DNA of 64,000 nt from Saprospirales bacterium (GCA_016711045.1 JADJTT010000008.1:124001-188000), one strand, 5' to 3'; positions 32,702 to 41,472 are shown, numbered from the stretch's first letter. Program-made: numbers and translations. Notes: a model not told the origin generated them from the letters alone.

Positions 32702-33678
32702 AGATCCCCATAATGCGCCCGGATCATTTCTACCGTTACTTCCAGCGACTGGAAAACCTCAAAAGAAGTGCCTTGCGTGCGTTGGGCGCCCATCGCATTG
32801 GCAAATTTGGCCGCTTTGCAAAAGTCGGTCGGGTCGTTTAGGAGGCCGTAGCCCAGGCCCCCGGCAAAGGAATCGCCACAACCGGTTGTGTCGACCACAT
32901 GAGTCACGGGGATAGACGAAACGAATTCCTCTTTTACTTGCCCGTCAACCCGTTGATACACCACACACCCCCGGCTGTCGAGGGTGACGATGAGGGATTT
33001 AAGGCCCTTATGCAGGCAGTGTTGGGCAAGGTCGGCGAGGTGATCTGTTTGGGGTTCCAACGCTTTCAACTCATTCTCCAAATACTCGTTCTTGAACCAG
33101 CAACACTGCGATTCTTCCAGGTTCATTTTCAGTACGTCAATATAAGGCAGCCACATATCGCGATCGGCCCAGAATTTGATCAGCCGGTCGCCGGTCACCG
33201 TCAGTGTATTGGTGGGTCCGTGGGCGTCCAGGATAATAATTCCCTTGCTGTGTTGTTTGATATACTTCAAGGTATCAAGCGGAACTTCATAATCCGTGAT
33301 CGGGACGCATACGAAGGCATCACAGTCAAGTAGGTCCTTTACATCGTCGGGCGTGATGGGATTCATGAACCCGGTTTGTTTTTCCAGCCGGTTGTTTTGA
33401 TCCAAAAACCGCAAACGCACCACATCGCCACGGTCGGCATCGGAGGTGATATGGTTCAATTCGATATTAGAATACGCCCCGAGGAGTTTTTTTATAGGCC
33501 CTTCATCCTTTTTCCGCACATGTGTCACCGGGATTACGATGCCCTCGGTGCCGAGCAACCTGGAAAGTGCGATACTGGTATGCGTAGCACAGCCATATTT
33601 CTGGATCACCTCCCCGTGATGGGTGACGATGGTATCTCTGGGAATAGGTCCCAAAACGGCGATTTTAAATTTGGGCAT
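32698..33678 (-). CDS. PfkB-family carbohydrate/nucleoside kinase
   Basis: 326 residues from ATG 33678 (MPKFKIAVLGPIPRDTIV); an earlier start at 33741 would extend into the promoter. The domain is complete: N-terminal glycine motif GPIPRDTI, substrate lid region, and the C-terminal PfkB signature 2 DTTGCGDSFAGGLGYGL containing the catalytic Asp and anion hole. The central part has IIILDAHGPTNTLTV, unlike ribokinase, so the substrate is not clear; adenosine-, fructokinase- and aminoimidazole riboside-kinase-like enzymes share the fold. Cytoplasmic. Convergent with the M56-like gene, stop codons overlapping by 4 nt; a TTG-N21-TATTTTTT promoter lies upstream (33720-33751). Confidence 0.8.
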   Translation of the reverse strand: MPKFKIAVLGPIPRDTIVTHHGEVIQKYGCATHTSIALSRLLGTEGIVIPVTHVRKKDEGPIKKLLGAYSNIELNHITSDADRGDVVRLRFLDQNNRLEKQTGFMNPITPDDVKDLLDCDAFVCVPITDYEVPLDTLKYIKQHSKGIIILDAHGPTNTLTVTGDRLIKFWADRDMWLPYIDVLKMNLEESQCCWFKNEYLENELKALEPQTDHLADLAQHCLHKGLKSLIVTLDSRGCVVYQRVDGQVKEEFVSSIPVTHVVDTTGCGDSFAGGLGYGLLNDPTDFCKAAKFANAMGAQRTQGTSFEVFQSLEVTVEMIRAHYGDL

Positions 33679-33719
33679 TGGACTTGATTGCTGGTTATCT
33701 GTCAATTTTCCGAAAAATA

Positions 33720-33751
33720 AAAAAATACCATTGCTCCGCACGATTTTTCAA
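33720..33751 (-). promoter_or_regulatory. Candidate promoter of the PfkB kinase gene
   Basis: On the minus strand: TTG (33751-33749), 21-nt spacer, TATTTTTT (33727-33720), one mismatch from TAnnTTTG. The TTG overlaps the last codon of the upstream flavoprotein gene. Confidence 0.4.
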
Positions 33752-34992
33752 TCTCTTTCTGCGAGCGCTTGCCCAGCGATCCATCCGCCCGTCCATGCCG
33801 CCTGGAAGTTGAACCCTCCGGTGATAGCGTCGATATTGAGCACTTCACCGGCAAAGTGCAGACCTTTGTGGATCTTACTTTCGAAGGTTTTGAAATCTAC
33901 CTCATTGAGGTCGATACCTCCTGCAGTTACAAATTCGTCTTTAAAGGTGCTTTTACCGGTTACAGAGAAGGCGCCGGCACTCAGTTCCTGGGTTAGTTGG
34001 TTGACGGCTTTTTTGCCCAGATTTCCCCAGGGTTGTTCGGGGTCTATGCCCAGTTGCTCCACCAGTCGCCGCCACAACCGCTGGGGCATGCCGGTGGGAT
34101 TGTGTTTAAAAATGGGCTTCCGGGCGTTGGCTTCTTTAAAAACAGGCAATTGCTCCTGCAATTCGTGCAATTGAATGGGGAATGCCCAGTTGATCAGGAT
34201 CTGGAACTGATAGTCCATCTCGTTTAACTCCCGTGCCGCCCAGGCCGACAGGCGCAAAATACCCGGCCCACTGAAGCCCCAATGGGTGATCAGAAGCGGC
34301 CCCTCCGCTTTGAAGTTCGTACCCTGGATACGCACTTGTGCCTGCGGCACGGAAACGCCCGGAAGATCGGTGATCCTTGGGTCTTTGACGTTAAATGTGA
34401 AGAGTGAAGGCACTGGAGGCACGATGGTATGTCCCAGGTGTCGGATCATTTCCCACACCAGGTTACTGCTGCCGCTTGCCAACATTATTTTATCGGCGAA
34501 AAAGGCTTCTCCCGAACCGGTCATGACCTTCCAGCGTTGAGTTTTTTCTTCAGGTGGGTAGAGTTGTGCAACCCGTTGATTTTGGACGATTTTTACCCCC
34601 GCCTGATGTGCAGCACTTTGCAGGCAGTCGATGATCGACTGGGAGCTGTTGCTCACGGGGAATACCCGTCCATCGTCCTCTACTTTGAGCGGCACTCCAC
34701 GGCTTTCAAACCACTCCATCGTGTCGCCTGTACAAAACCGGTGGAAGGGCCCGAGCAAGGCTTTGCCTCCCCGCGGATAGTTTTTCACCAACTCCCGGGG
34801 ATCAAAACTTCCGTTGGTGACATTACAGCGCCCACCTCCGGAGACTTTCACTTTTCCCAGCACATCTTTCCCCTTTTCCAGGATGAGGACTTCCGCCTCC
34901 GGGTTTTCCTCCGCGCAGGTGATCGCCGCGAAGAACCCCGCCGCGCCGCCGCCGATGATCAGGACTTTATGGGTTTCGTCTTTGTGGTACAT
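33748..34992 (-). CDS. HI0933-like NAD(P)/FAD-dependent oxidoreductase
   Basis: 414 residues starting at ATG 34992. The N-terminal Rossmann FAD motif is GGGAAGFFAAITCAEE with the acidic strand end in LILEKGKDVLGKVKVSGGGRCNVTN, the signature stretch of the HI0933/YhiN family. Later motifs IMLASGSSNLVWEMIRHLGH, TAGGIDLNEVDFKTFESK and GLHFAGEVLNIDAITGGFNFQAAWTGG (second FAD contact) complete the family pattern. The physiological substrate of this widespread flavoprotein family is not known. Length is normal (about 400). Probably transcribed alone; the promoter of the divergent SRPBCC gene overlaps its 5' end. Confidence 0.88.
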   Translation of the reverse strand: MYHKDETHKVLIIGGGAAGFFAAITCAEENPEAEVLILEKGKDVLGKVKVSGGGRCNVTNGSFDPRELVKNYPRGGKALLGPFHRFCTGDTMEWFESRGVPLKVEDDGRVFPVSNSSQSIIDCLQSAAHQAGVKIVQNQRVAQLYPPEEKTQRWKVMTGSGEAFFADKIMLASGSSNLVWEMIRHLGHTIVPPVPSLFTFNVKDPRITDLPGVSVPQAQVRIQGTNFKAEGPLLITHWGFSGPGILRLSAWAARELNEMDYQFQILINWAFPIQLHELQEQLPVFKEANARKPIFKHNPTGMPQRLWRRLVEQLGIDPEQPWGNLGKKAVNQLTQELSAGAFSVTGKSTFKDEFVTAGGIDLNEVDFKTFESKIHKGLHFAGEVLNIDAITGGFNFQAAWTGGWIAGQALAERD

Positions 34993-35009
34993 GATTGTCG
35001 CTATTTTTC
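34982..35009 (+). promoter_or_regulatory. Candidate promoter of the SRPBCC gene
   Basis: TTTG (34981-34984), 17-nt spacer, TATTTTTC (35002-35009), one mismatch from TAnnTTTG. It overlaps the start of the divergent flavoprotein gene. The palindrome GTCACC-C-GGTGAC at 35010-35022 sits at the predicted transcription start. Confidence 0.35.
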
Positions 35010-35074
35010 GTCACCCGGTGACGCTACATAACCAATCTCTTCTTTTGTTGTTATGCTACCAAAATTTCAAATAC

Positions 35075-35533
35075 ATGCATCAGCTCAAAAGTATTCAACG
35101 CATACCAATTGATTTAAAAACTGCCTGGGAATTCTTTTCTTCCCCCCGCAACCTCTCCGTCATCACCCCGCCCGAAATGGGGTTTGAAGTGCAGTCAGAA
35201 CTGCCGGAAAAGATGTATCCGGGGCTATTTATCCAATACAAAGTTCGTCCATTATTCGGGATCCCGGTTACGTGGGTCACGGAAATTACGCATGTCCAGG
35301 AGGGGGAATTTTTTGTCGATGAACAACGCGTGGGCCCCTACCGGATCTGGCACCACCAGCATTTCTTCAAGGAAATTCCCGGTGGTGTCGAAATGACAGA
35401 TATTGTGGATTATCAACTGCCGTTCGGATTTCTGGGCGACCTGGTCCACCCTTTTCTGGTGGGACCCCGGCTGAAACATATCTTCGATTTCCGCTACCGG
35501 AAACTGGTGGAGTTGTTTGGGGAAATGAAGTAA
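35075..35533 (+). CDS. SRPBCC (START-like) family protein
   Basis: 152 residues from ATG 35075 (MHQLKSIQRIPIDLKTAWEFFSSPRN). The N-terminal beta strand, helix with WEFFSSPRNLSVITPPEMGF, the antiparallel sheet (GLFIQYKVRPLFGIPVTWVTEI; GPYRIWHHQHFF) and the C-terminal helix (LKHIFDFRYRKLVELFGEMK) are the standard helix-grip fold of SRPBCC ligand-binding proteins, of the group annotated as ligand-binding SRPBCC domain. Binds a hydrophobic ligand of unknown identity in the cytoplasm. The open frame extends 261 nt upstream, but that part is antisense to the flavoprotein gene and is not credible. Confidence 0.8.
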   Translation: MHQLKSIQRIPIDLKTAWEFFSSPRNLSVITPPEMGFEVQSELPEKMYPGLFIQYKVRPLFGIPVTWVTEITHVQEGEFFVDEQRVGPYRIWHHQHFFKEIPGGVEMTDIVDYQLPFGFLGDLVHPFLVGPRLKHIFDFRYRKLVELFGEMK

Positions 35534-35535
35534 TA

Positions 35536-36735
35536 TCATTTCAAAAGGGTTATCAATACGCCGGCCGCCACTGCAGACCCGATCACCCCCGAAATGTTGC
35601 TCGACATGGCGTATTGCAACAGGTGATTTTTGGGATCGTATTTCAGGGCCAGTTCATTGGCAACCCGGGAAGCCATGGGCACGGCGCTTAGGCCGGTGGC
35701 CCCTACCAATGGGTTGATCTTCTTTTTGGCAAATACATTATACAACTTGGCGCCAAATATGCCCCCCGCGATCGAGATGGCAAAGGCTAAAAAGCCACCC
35801 ACTACGATAAGAAGGGTCTGGGAGTTGAGAAAAGAGGTGGCGGTCATGGTGGCGCCCACGCACAATCCAAGGAAGACCGTAGCTGTGTTTAGAATGGTTT
35901 CGGAAGCGGCCTGAAACAGGCGATTGGTATCAACTCCGATCTCTTTGACGAGGTTGCCGAATAGCAGAAACCCCACCAGCGGCGCCGCAGACGGAACCAG
36001 CAGGGAAACTACCGTGGCCAACACGATGGGAAAAATAATCTTCAGCGCCCGGATATTTTTGATCTGCACCTTGTTGGGATACAACAGTTCCTGCTCCTTC
36101 ATGTTAATGCGAAATTCGCGATCCGACATGAGGAGTTTGGCCACAAACGGGATGATCACCGGCACGAGGGCCATGTACGAATAGGCCGCAATGGCAATCG
36201 GGCCCAGCAAATGCGGGGCCAGGATGATGGACGTATAAATCGCTGTCGGTCCGTCGGCCCCCCCGATGATGCCCAGGGAGGCAGCTTCTTTCAGGGTAAA
36301 TCCGGTCATTAAAGCGGCTATGACTACTGTGAAAATACCGATCTGTGCCGCAGCTCCAAAGAACGCCAGGCGGAGGTTGCGAAGCATGGGCCCGAAATCG
36401 GTCAGGGCGCCTACCCCAAAAAAGATCAGCGGAGGTAGTAGCCCGCTTTTGATCAGCACATAATACAACATGGTCATGATTCCATGTGTATAGGCTATTT
36501 CTGTGACGGCCATGTGCAGGATCTCCGGATCGTTGGTAGATACGACAGACATGTTGCCGCCGGGAAAATTGGCCATCAGGACACCAAATCCGATAGGCAC
36601 GAGCAACAGGGGTTCAAAACGCTTGCGTATCCCCAGAAACAACAAGGTAAACCCAATGCCCAGCATGACCAGGCTTCCCGGTTGCGCGGCAATCTCGTCG
36701 AATGCCGTCATTCCTATAAGCTTTGAAATATCCAT
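35536..36735 (-). CDS. oadB: Na+-translocating decarboxylase beta subunit
   Basis: 399 residues with about nine to eleven membrane helices. The diagnostic GIIGGADGPTAIYTSIILAP (with the Asp that takes part in Na+ transport) is intact, as are the early FPGGNMSVVS region and the C-terminal FGAKLYNVF and VGATGLSAVPMASRVAN helices. In oxaloacetate, methylmalonyl-CoA and glutaconyl-CoA decarboxylases this subunit removes CO2 from carboxybiotin and pumps Na+ out. It is the last gene of an oadG-oadA-oadB unit on the minus strand, directly after the alpha subunit gene (15-nt gap). Which carboxyl donor is used cannot be read from this subunit. Confidence 0.9.
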   Translation of the reverse strand: MDISKLIGMTAFDEIAAQPGSLVMLGIGFTLLFLGIRKRFEPLLLVPIGFGVLMANFPGGNMSVVSTNDPEILHMAVTEIAYTHGIMTMLYYVLIKSGLLPPLIFFGVGALTDFGPMLRNLRLAFFGAAAQIGIFTVVIAALMTGFTLKEAASLGIIGGADGPTAIYTSIILAPHLLGPIAIAAYSYMALVPVIIPFVAKLLMSDREFRINMKEQELLYPNKVQIKNIRALKIIFPIVLATVVSLLVPSAAPLVGFLLFGNLVKEIGVDTNRLFQAASETILNTATVFLGLCVGATMTATSFLNSQTLLIVVGGFLAFAISIAGGIFGAKLYNVFAKKKINPLVGATGLSAVPMASRVANELALKYDPKNHLLQYAMSSNISGVIGSAVAAGVLITLLK

Positions 36736-36750
36736 GAGCGGGGGACCGTG

Positions 36751-38643
36751 TTATTGGGTTTTTATTCTAAGGATTACCTGGTCCTCCACCACTTCATCAC
36801 CCGGGCGGGGGAAAATCTCTATCACTATTCCGTCTTTCTCCGCCGTAATGGCATTGTATACTTTCATCGATTCGATATATGCCAAGGGCTGACCTTGCTT
36901 GATCTTGTCTCCTATTTTAATGGCTCGCTGAGACGGATCTTTGGTCAGGTGAAATTTGCCTTCCAGCGGGGAAGCTACATCGTCGTAGGAATCTCCATTC
37001 CCATTTGTCACGTGGCTTTCAGGTTGGGGAGCTGCTTTTGGGGCAGAGGGTTCTGCCGACTGGTCGCCGTAGGCGATCTTCACGTCATAAGATTCACCAT
37101 TTACCGTAATGCGCATTTCTTTGGGGGCGACAGGAATAGCGGGAGATGGAGTCGCACCGGGAGCCGTGCCCTCGCTTCCATTCCGGAATTTCATCAATTC
37201 CTTTTCCAGTCGGTCCCTGGCCTGACCGGAGCGGTATTCTTCATATTGTTGCGGGTGCATGGCAAATTCAAACAACTCCTCATCGTCTTCCCCGTAGTCC
37301 CATCCTTTTTCTTCCATCCGACGGGCAAAGAGTTCCAGTTCATCGGGGTACAGGTCTTGTAAATTGCCCTGGAATGGATACCTGTCTTGCTGCTTAGCCA
37401 GGTCGAGAAGTTCCGGATCGAGTGGGCCGGGCAACTGGCCGGTCTTGCCGAGCAGCATATTCCAGGTGTTTTCATCGATCATCGACCAGCGTGGCTGCCC
37501 TTTGATCATCTGGATCACATTCATCTGTGCCACATTCTTGACGTATTGGCTATAAGGCGTGACGAGCGGCGGATAACCCAGTTTAGGCCAGATATATTCC
37601 ACTTCATCAAAAAGGCGTACGAGCATTTCGTCCTGGGTCAGGGTTTCTTGTCCGCGTTTTTCTAACCAATTGTTCAGGCTTTTGAGGTGTTTGTCCAGGT
37701 CGCTCATCAGGCTGCCCATCATGCCGCCCGGCAGTCCTGGACCGATGACCAGCGCATTGATCTGGCGGTTGCGGGGACTGATATAGTAGCCCAAAAAATC
37801 GTCGATAAACTCCTGGCTCAGCGTACGGACCTTCATGTAGGCTTTCATATTGATATCGGGTACCGAAAATCCGGCATCTACCAACATGGCATGCACCGTC
37901 AGCAGGTCGGCATGGCCGGTTCCCCAGGCGAGGGGCTCCATGCCCACGTCGATGATGTCGGCGCCGTTGCGGGCGGCTTCGAGCGAGGAGGCAACGGAAA
38001 AACCCGTCGTAGAATGCCCGTGGTATTGCACCAATACCTCCGGATGCCGGTCCTTGATCCCCTTCACCATCCGGCCAATAGAAACGGGGCGACCGATCCC
38101 GGCCATATCTTTGATCGCGATCTCCTGGGCTCCGAGTTCGATGAATTGGTCAGCAAGGTTGATGAAATAGTCCACCGTGTGCAACCGGGAGTGGGTGATG
38201 CAAAGGGCGCCCTGGGCAATCATACCTGCTTCTTTGGCGTAGCGGAAAGAGAGCTCCAGATTGGGCGCGTAGTTCAGTCCGTCGAACGAACGGGAAATAT
38301 CCGTGCCTTGTTTCTTTTTCAGTTTGAACATGAGCCGGCGGATATCTGCGGCTACCGGTCCCATGCGGAGGGCGTTGAGGCCCCGTTCCAGCATTTGGGT
38401 TTGGATACCAGCTTCGTTGAAGGGCTTGGTCCACTTCCGTACAGCAGTATTGGGATTTTCGCCGGCCAGCAATTGGATCTGTTCAAAGCCCCCGCCATTG
38501 GTCTCCACCCGGGCAAAGCAGCCCATGTCAATGATGGGTTCTGCGATCCGCACCAATTGATCTACCCGCGGCATGTATTTTCCGGAGGATTGCCACATGT
38601 CTCGGTATATGAGACAGAGTTTGATTTCTTTTTTCATGGACAT
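36751..38643 (-). CDS. oadA: Divergent oxaloacetate decarboxylase/pyruvate carboxylase-type alpha subunit with biotin domain
   Basis: 630 residues. Residues 1-300 form an HMGL-like TIM barrel: the metal and substrate loop reads LIYRDMWQSSGKYMPRVDQL instead of the usual DTTLRDAHQSL, while the catalytic-lysine motif AIKDMAGIGRP and metal-binding YHGHSTTGFSVASS are kept; the later GTSxPxT-type motif appears as PLAWGTGHADLL. Residues about 310-480 are the PYC_OADA domain. A Pro/Ala linker leads to a biotinyl domain with the lysine in PLAYIESMKVYNAI (ESMKV rather than EAMKM). It transfers CO2 to the biotin and hands it to OadB. The alterations at two active-site loops make the substrate uncertain. 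Confidence 0.8.
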   Translation of the reverse strand: MSMKKEIKLCLIYRDMWQSSGKYMPRVDQLVRIAEPIIDMGCFARVETNGGGFEQIQLLAGENPNTAVRKWTKPFNEAGIQTQMLERGLNALRMGPVAADIRRLMFKLKKKQGTDISRSFDGLNYAPNLELSFRYAKEAGMIAQGALCITHSRLHTVDYFINLADQFIELGAQEIAIKDMAGIGRPVSIGRMVKGIKDRHPEVLVQYHGHSTTGFSVASSLEAARNGADIIDVGMEPLAWGTGHADLLTVHAMLVDAGFSVPDINMKAYMKVRTLSQEFIDDFLGYYISPRNRQINALVIGPGLPGGMMGSLMSDLDKHLKSLNNWLEKRGQETLTQDEMLVRLFDEVEYIWPKLGYPPLVTPYSQYVKNVAQMNVIQMIKGQPRWSMIDENTWNMLLGKTGQLPGPLDPELLDLAKQQDRYPFQGNLQDLYPDELELFARRMEEKGWDYGEDDEELFEFAMHPQQYEEYRSGQARDRLEKELMKFRNGSEGTAPGATPSPAIPVAPKEMRITVNGESYDVKIAYGDQSAEPSAPKAAPQPESHVTNGNGDSYDDVASPLEGKFHLTKDPSQRAIKIGDKIKQGQPLAYIESMKVYNAITAEKDGIVIEIFPRPGDEVVEDQVILRIKTQ

Positions 38644-38659
38644 TTATTTGGTGTTGTGG

Positions 38660-38692
38660 GGGCGAAAGATATTTCGCCCTTACCCTTGACTT
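38660..38692. repeat. REP-like hairpin element, copy 2
   Basis: GGGCGAAA (38660-38667) pairs with TTTCGCCC (38672-38679) over 4 nt, then TTACCCTTGACTTTTCA follows; the layout matches the element at 26478 (GGGCG-stem, TTACCCTTcac). The TTA immediately after the hairpin is the stop codon of the oadG gene on the minus strand. Confidence 0.6.
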
Positions 38693-38967
38693 TTCATGAT
38701 TTGTACAACCCTTCCTTTTCCTCCGGTTGCGGCTTCGACCCCAGCCAGGATGACAGCCAGTTTGGCATTATCCAGCTCTGCAGAGGCAGGATATGCTCCA
38801 GAGATAGGTTCGGATTCAGGGTAGGCGGGGAGGGGTAACGGAGGCGGGAACCGGTTGACTATCAGGATCAACCCGTGGCCAATGGCAACGACCAGGCCGA
38901 GTGCGATGAACACAGTAAGCATTCCAACGACCATCAAAATCAGGCCGTCTACAAGTACAGGGTGCAT
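38680..38967 (-). CDS. oadG: OadG-like small subunit of the Na+ pump
   Basis: 95 residues from ATG 38967, chosen over a TTG at 39000. One membrane helix (LILMVVGMLTVFIALGLVVAIG), then a Pro-rich linker (FPPPLPLPAYPESEP) and a short amphipathic tail (ELDNAKLAVILAGVEAATGG). The OadG family has exactly this build and holds the alpha and beta subunits together. First gene of the oadG-oadA-oadB unit. The last codons (SQG-stop) fall in the REP-like element at 38660. Divergent from lysC. Confidence 0.75.
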   Translation of the reverse strand: MHPVLVDGLILMVVGMLTVFIALGLVVAIGHGLILIVNRFPPPLPLPAYPESEPISGAYPASAELDNAKLAVILAGVEAATGGKGRVVQIMKSQG

Positions 38968-39015
38968 GGATATTTGGTTTAGTACGTGTAAATTTAACAA
39001 TTTGTCCCAAAATGG

Positions 39016-39023
39016 TATCTTTG
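39016..39023 (+). promoter_or_regulatory. Candidate -10-like box of lysC promoter
   Basis: TATCTTTG is a perfect TAnnTTTG, 73 nt before the lysC ATG. The -33 element is weak (TTT at 38993-38995, 20 nt upstream). Confidence 0.4.
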
Positions 39024-39096
39024 CCGCCGCATTTAGGTCTTAATAAGCATACGGAGCAGCTGCTGACTGCCCCCTATTCTTAAACTTTTTAGTACA

Positions 39097-40395
39097 ATGA
39101 AAAACCTCAAGGTCTTCAAATTCGGTGGCTCCTCGGTGCGGGATGCAGCCAATATCAAAAATGTCGCTTCCATCTTACAATCCTTTACCGGCAGACCCAT
39201 TCTGATCGTGGTATCAGCTATGGGAAAAACGACCAATGCGCTGGAGGAAGTGGTTGCGGCCCAGGCTGCCCGAAACGGCAAAGCTTTGGAAATTTTAAAC
39301 TCGATCAAGGAACAGCATTACCAGATCATGTCGGAGTTGTTTGATCCGGGGGATGAAGTCTTTGCCGCCGTCAACGACCATTTCGTCACGGTGGAATGGG
39401 TGCTGGAAGAAGAACCCCATGAGAACTACGATTATATGTACGACCAGATCATCTGTGTGGGCGAACTGGTCTCTTCCACCATTATGGCTGCCTATTTGAA
39501 TAAAGCAGGGCTGCCCACCTCCTGGCTCGATGCCCGCGATGTGATCCTTACCGACGATATTTACCGCGAGGGCTGGGTGCAATGGGACGAAACGGTGGAA
39601 AAAGCCAAAGCCAAAGCACTCCCGCTTTTGGAAAAAGGCGGGTTCGTATTGACCCAGGGATTTATCGGCAGTACGACCGAAAACGCTACCACGACTCTGG
39701 GCCGGGAAGGGTCCGACTACACGGCTGCCATCTTTTCCTTCTGCCTCGACGCCGAGGATATGACTATCTGGAAAGACGTACCAGGTGTACTCACTGCCGA
39801 CCCACGTCTCTTCGACAACGTGGTAAAGCTCGACCGGCTTTCCTATCGCGAAGCCATTGAAATGACCTATTACGGGGCCAAGGTGATCCACCCCAAGACC
39901 ATCAAGCCTCTGCAGAACAAGAATATTCCCCTCTTCGTCAAATCCTTCATTGACCCTAAAGGGGAGGGCACCCTCATCTCCAGCGATGTAGAGGACCACT
40001 ATCCGCCCATGGTGGCGCTGGAACGCAATCAGGCCCTGGTCTACATCTCCACCCGCGACTTTTCCTTTGTGGCCGAGCACCACATGAGTGTGTTGTTCAC
40101 CCACATCGCCAACCTGCGCCTGCAGGTCAACATGATGCAAAATACGGCCATTAGTTTTGTTGTCTGCGTCAACGACATCGACGATAAGGTAGACCGCTTT
40201 GCGCAACATATTCAGGGCGATTTTAAAGTCCTGATCGACCGCAACCTGGAGCTGATCACCGTACGCCACGCCCAGCCTGCAGTGCTCGAAAACCTCCGCA
40301 AAGGCAAGATCCTCCTCATGGAAGAACGCACCAAAGACACCGTGCAAATGGTGGTCAAAAATGTGCAGGTGGTGGATTGGAAAGAGGTGGGGTGA
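39097..40395 (+). CDS. lysC: Aspartate kinase (monofunctional)
   Basis: 432 residues. The kinase domain begins KVFKFGGSSVRDAANIKNVA (the K-FGG-SS motif that binds ATP and aspartate), has VSAMGKTTNALEEV, the SWLDARDVILTDD stretch, FIGSTTENATTTLGREGSDYTAA (substrate and ATP contacts) and DMTIWKDVPGVLTADPR. Residues about 300-432 form the ACT regulatory domains (FSFVAEHHMSVLFTHIANLRLQV), which usually bind lysine or threonine as feedback inhibitors. It makes aspartyl phosphate, the first step towards lysine, methionine, threonine and diaminopimelate. No homoserine dehydrogenase is fused to it. Divergent from the oad genes, followed by a heptamer repeat array. Confidence 0.93.
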   Translation: MKNLKVFKFGGSSVRDAANIKNVASILQSFTGRPILIVVSAMGKTTNALEEVVAAQAARNGKALEILNSIKEQHYQIMSELFDPGDEVFAAVNDHFVTVEWVLEEEPHENYDYMYDQIICVGELVSSTIMAAYLNKAGLPTSWLDARDVILTDDIYREGWVQWDETVEKAKAKALPLLEKGGFVLTQGFIGSTTENATTTLGREGSDYTAAIFSFCLDAEDMTIWKDVPGVLTADPRLFDNVVKLDRLSYREAIEMTYYGAKVIHPKTIKPLQNKNIPLFVKSFIDPKGEGTLISSDVEDHYPPMVALERNQALVYISTRDFSFVAEHHMSVLFTHIANLRLQVNMMQNTAISFVVCVNDIDDKVDRFAQHIQGDFKVLIDRNLELITVRHAQPAVLENLRKGKILLMEERTKDTVQMVVKNVQVVDWKEVG

Positions 40396-40399
40396 GGGT

Positions 40400-40455
40400 A
40401 GTGGGCAGTTTGCAGTGGGCAGTTTGCAGTGGGCAGTTTGCAGTGCAGTGGGCCG
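40400..40455. repeat. Heptanucleotide/14-nt tandem array with CAGT core
   Basis: Three exact copies of the 14-nt unit AGTGGGCAGTTTGC (40400-40441) and a partial fourth with CAGTGCAGTGGGC. Read as heptamers it alternates CAGTGGG and CAGTTTG. It begins 5 nt after the lysC stop codon and reaches the leader of the hydrolase gene. Confidence 0.8.
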
Positions 40456-40470
40456 GTTTGTTATTCAAAA

Positions 40471-41367
40471 ATGAGAAGAAATATAGGTAAGTTTCGAGCG
40501 TTGATCCTTTTTCTGGTGCTGTGCTGTGTGTCAGGACGGACTATTTTTTCACAGGTCGTTCCGGACAGTCTTTTTATGATCAGCTTGCGGAAAGAGCTGA
40601 CGGACAGCAAGAAGCTTTGTGAGGAACCCTGGGTCAGTTTCGTCGGGGTCAGCGATCCCTTTTTGACTGATTCGACGGAAAATCTTCCCGATTCGGTCCT
40701 TATCCAGGCGGTCCGGGGAAAAAAGGCCCTTGTCGTGATCCACGGGATGGGCATCTCTTTTTTAAAAGTAAAAAAACACTACGACCGCGTGCTGCATTGG
40801 ACGCAACAGGAGAATGATCCCATCCCTTACGACATCGTCATTGGGGTGACTTGGCCGGGGCTGGAATTGAGCCCTTCCAAACTGAGCTTTGGAGTAATTT
40901 TTCTAAAATCCAATCCCAAAGCGCGACGATCGGGTAAAAAGCTGGCCACCATGCTCGATACCCTTTCTCAAACCGCTGCGTCCTTAGACATTTTAACCCA
41001 CAGCATGGGTTCCAAAGTGGCGTTGGTGGCGATGAAAGAGGAAAGGGTCGGGGTAGCTCATCTCTTCCTGATGGGACCTTCCATCGATGCGAAAGTTTTT
41101 CAGAAAAATAGAAAATACGGATTTGTTGGCGACGCGGTCCGGGATGAAGTAGTGGTTCTGTACTCCCGCAACGACCCGGCTTTTCGTTTTTTTGGGGAAA
41201 AGAAAATGGGGTATATGGGGGCTGCGGGTAAAAAGTCCCTTCCTGAAGAGAAGTTCCTGAATTGGGACCTTTCCTCCGAGATTCATGGCCATTCTTATTG
41301 GCATTTCGATTCGGTATATACCCATCTCTCTGAATACCTGAAAGAAAAAACCTTCCCAAAAGATTAG
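40471..41367 (+). CDS. Secreted alpha/beta-hydrolase
   Basis: 298 residues from ATG 40471 with a signal-like N-terminus (ALILFLVLCCVSGRTIFSQ); an earlier in-frame start at 40429 lies in the repeat array and is not credible. The middle part reads KALVVIHGMGISF (oxyanion HG region), IVIGVTWPGLELSPSK, and LDILTHSMGSKVALVAM, with the nucleophile Ser in GxSxG-like THSMGSK. VVVLYSRNDPAF supplies an Asp and IHGHSYWHFDS a His candidate. It resembles the DUF900/lipase-like hydrolases that act on esters outside the cytoplasm. Substrate unknown. A single-gene unit. Confidence 0.65.
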   Translation: MRRNIGKFRALILFLVLCCVSGRTIFSQVVPDSLFMISLRKELTDSKKLCEEPWVSFVGVSDPFLTDSTENLPDSVLIQAVRGKKALVVIHGMGISFLKVKKHYDRVLHWTQQENDPIPYDIVIGVTWPGLELSPSKLSFGVIFLKSNPKARRSGKKLATMLDTLSQTAASLDILTHSMGSKVALVAMKEERVGVAHLFLMGPSIDAKVFQKNRKYGFVGDAVRDEVVVLYSRNDPAFRFFGEKKMGYMGAAGKKSLPEEKFLNWDLSSEIHGHSYWHFDSVYTHLSEYLKEKTFPKD

Positions 41368-41472
41368 GGTATCCTTCCGGTTGTGTGTATTATTAATAAG
41401 AATTTTCACACACCTCCCTCATTAAACCTTAACCACCCTCCGGCGTCCAAGGCCGGTACCAAAATCTACGGC

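Noticed and set aside
37687..38838. A 383-aa plus-strand open frame opposite oadA
   Set aside because: Complement of a well-supported biotin enzyme subunit.
39295..40347. A 350-aa minus-strand open frame opposite lysC
   Set aside because: Complement of aspartokinase, no recognisable motif.
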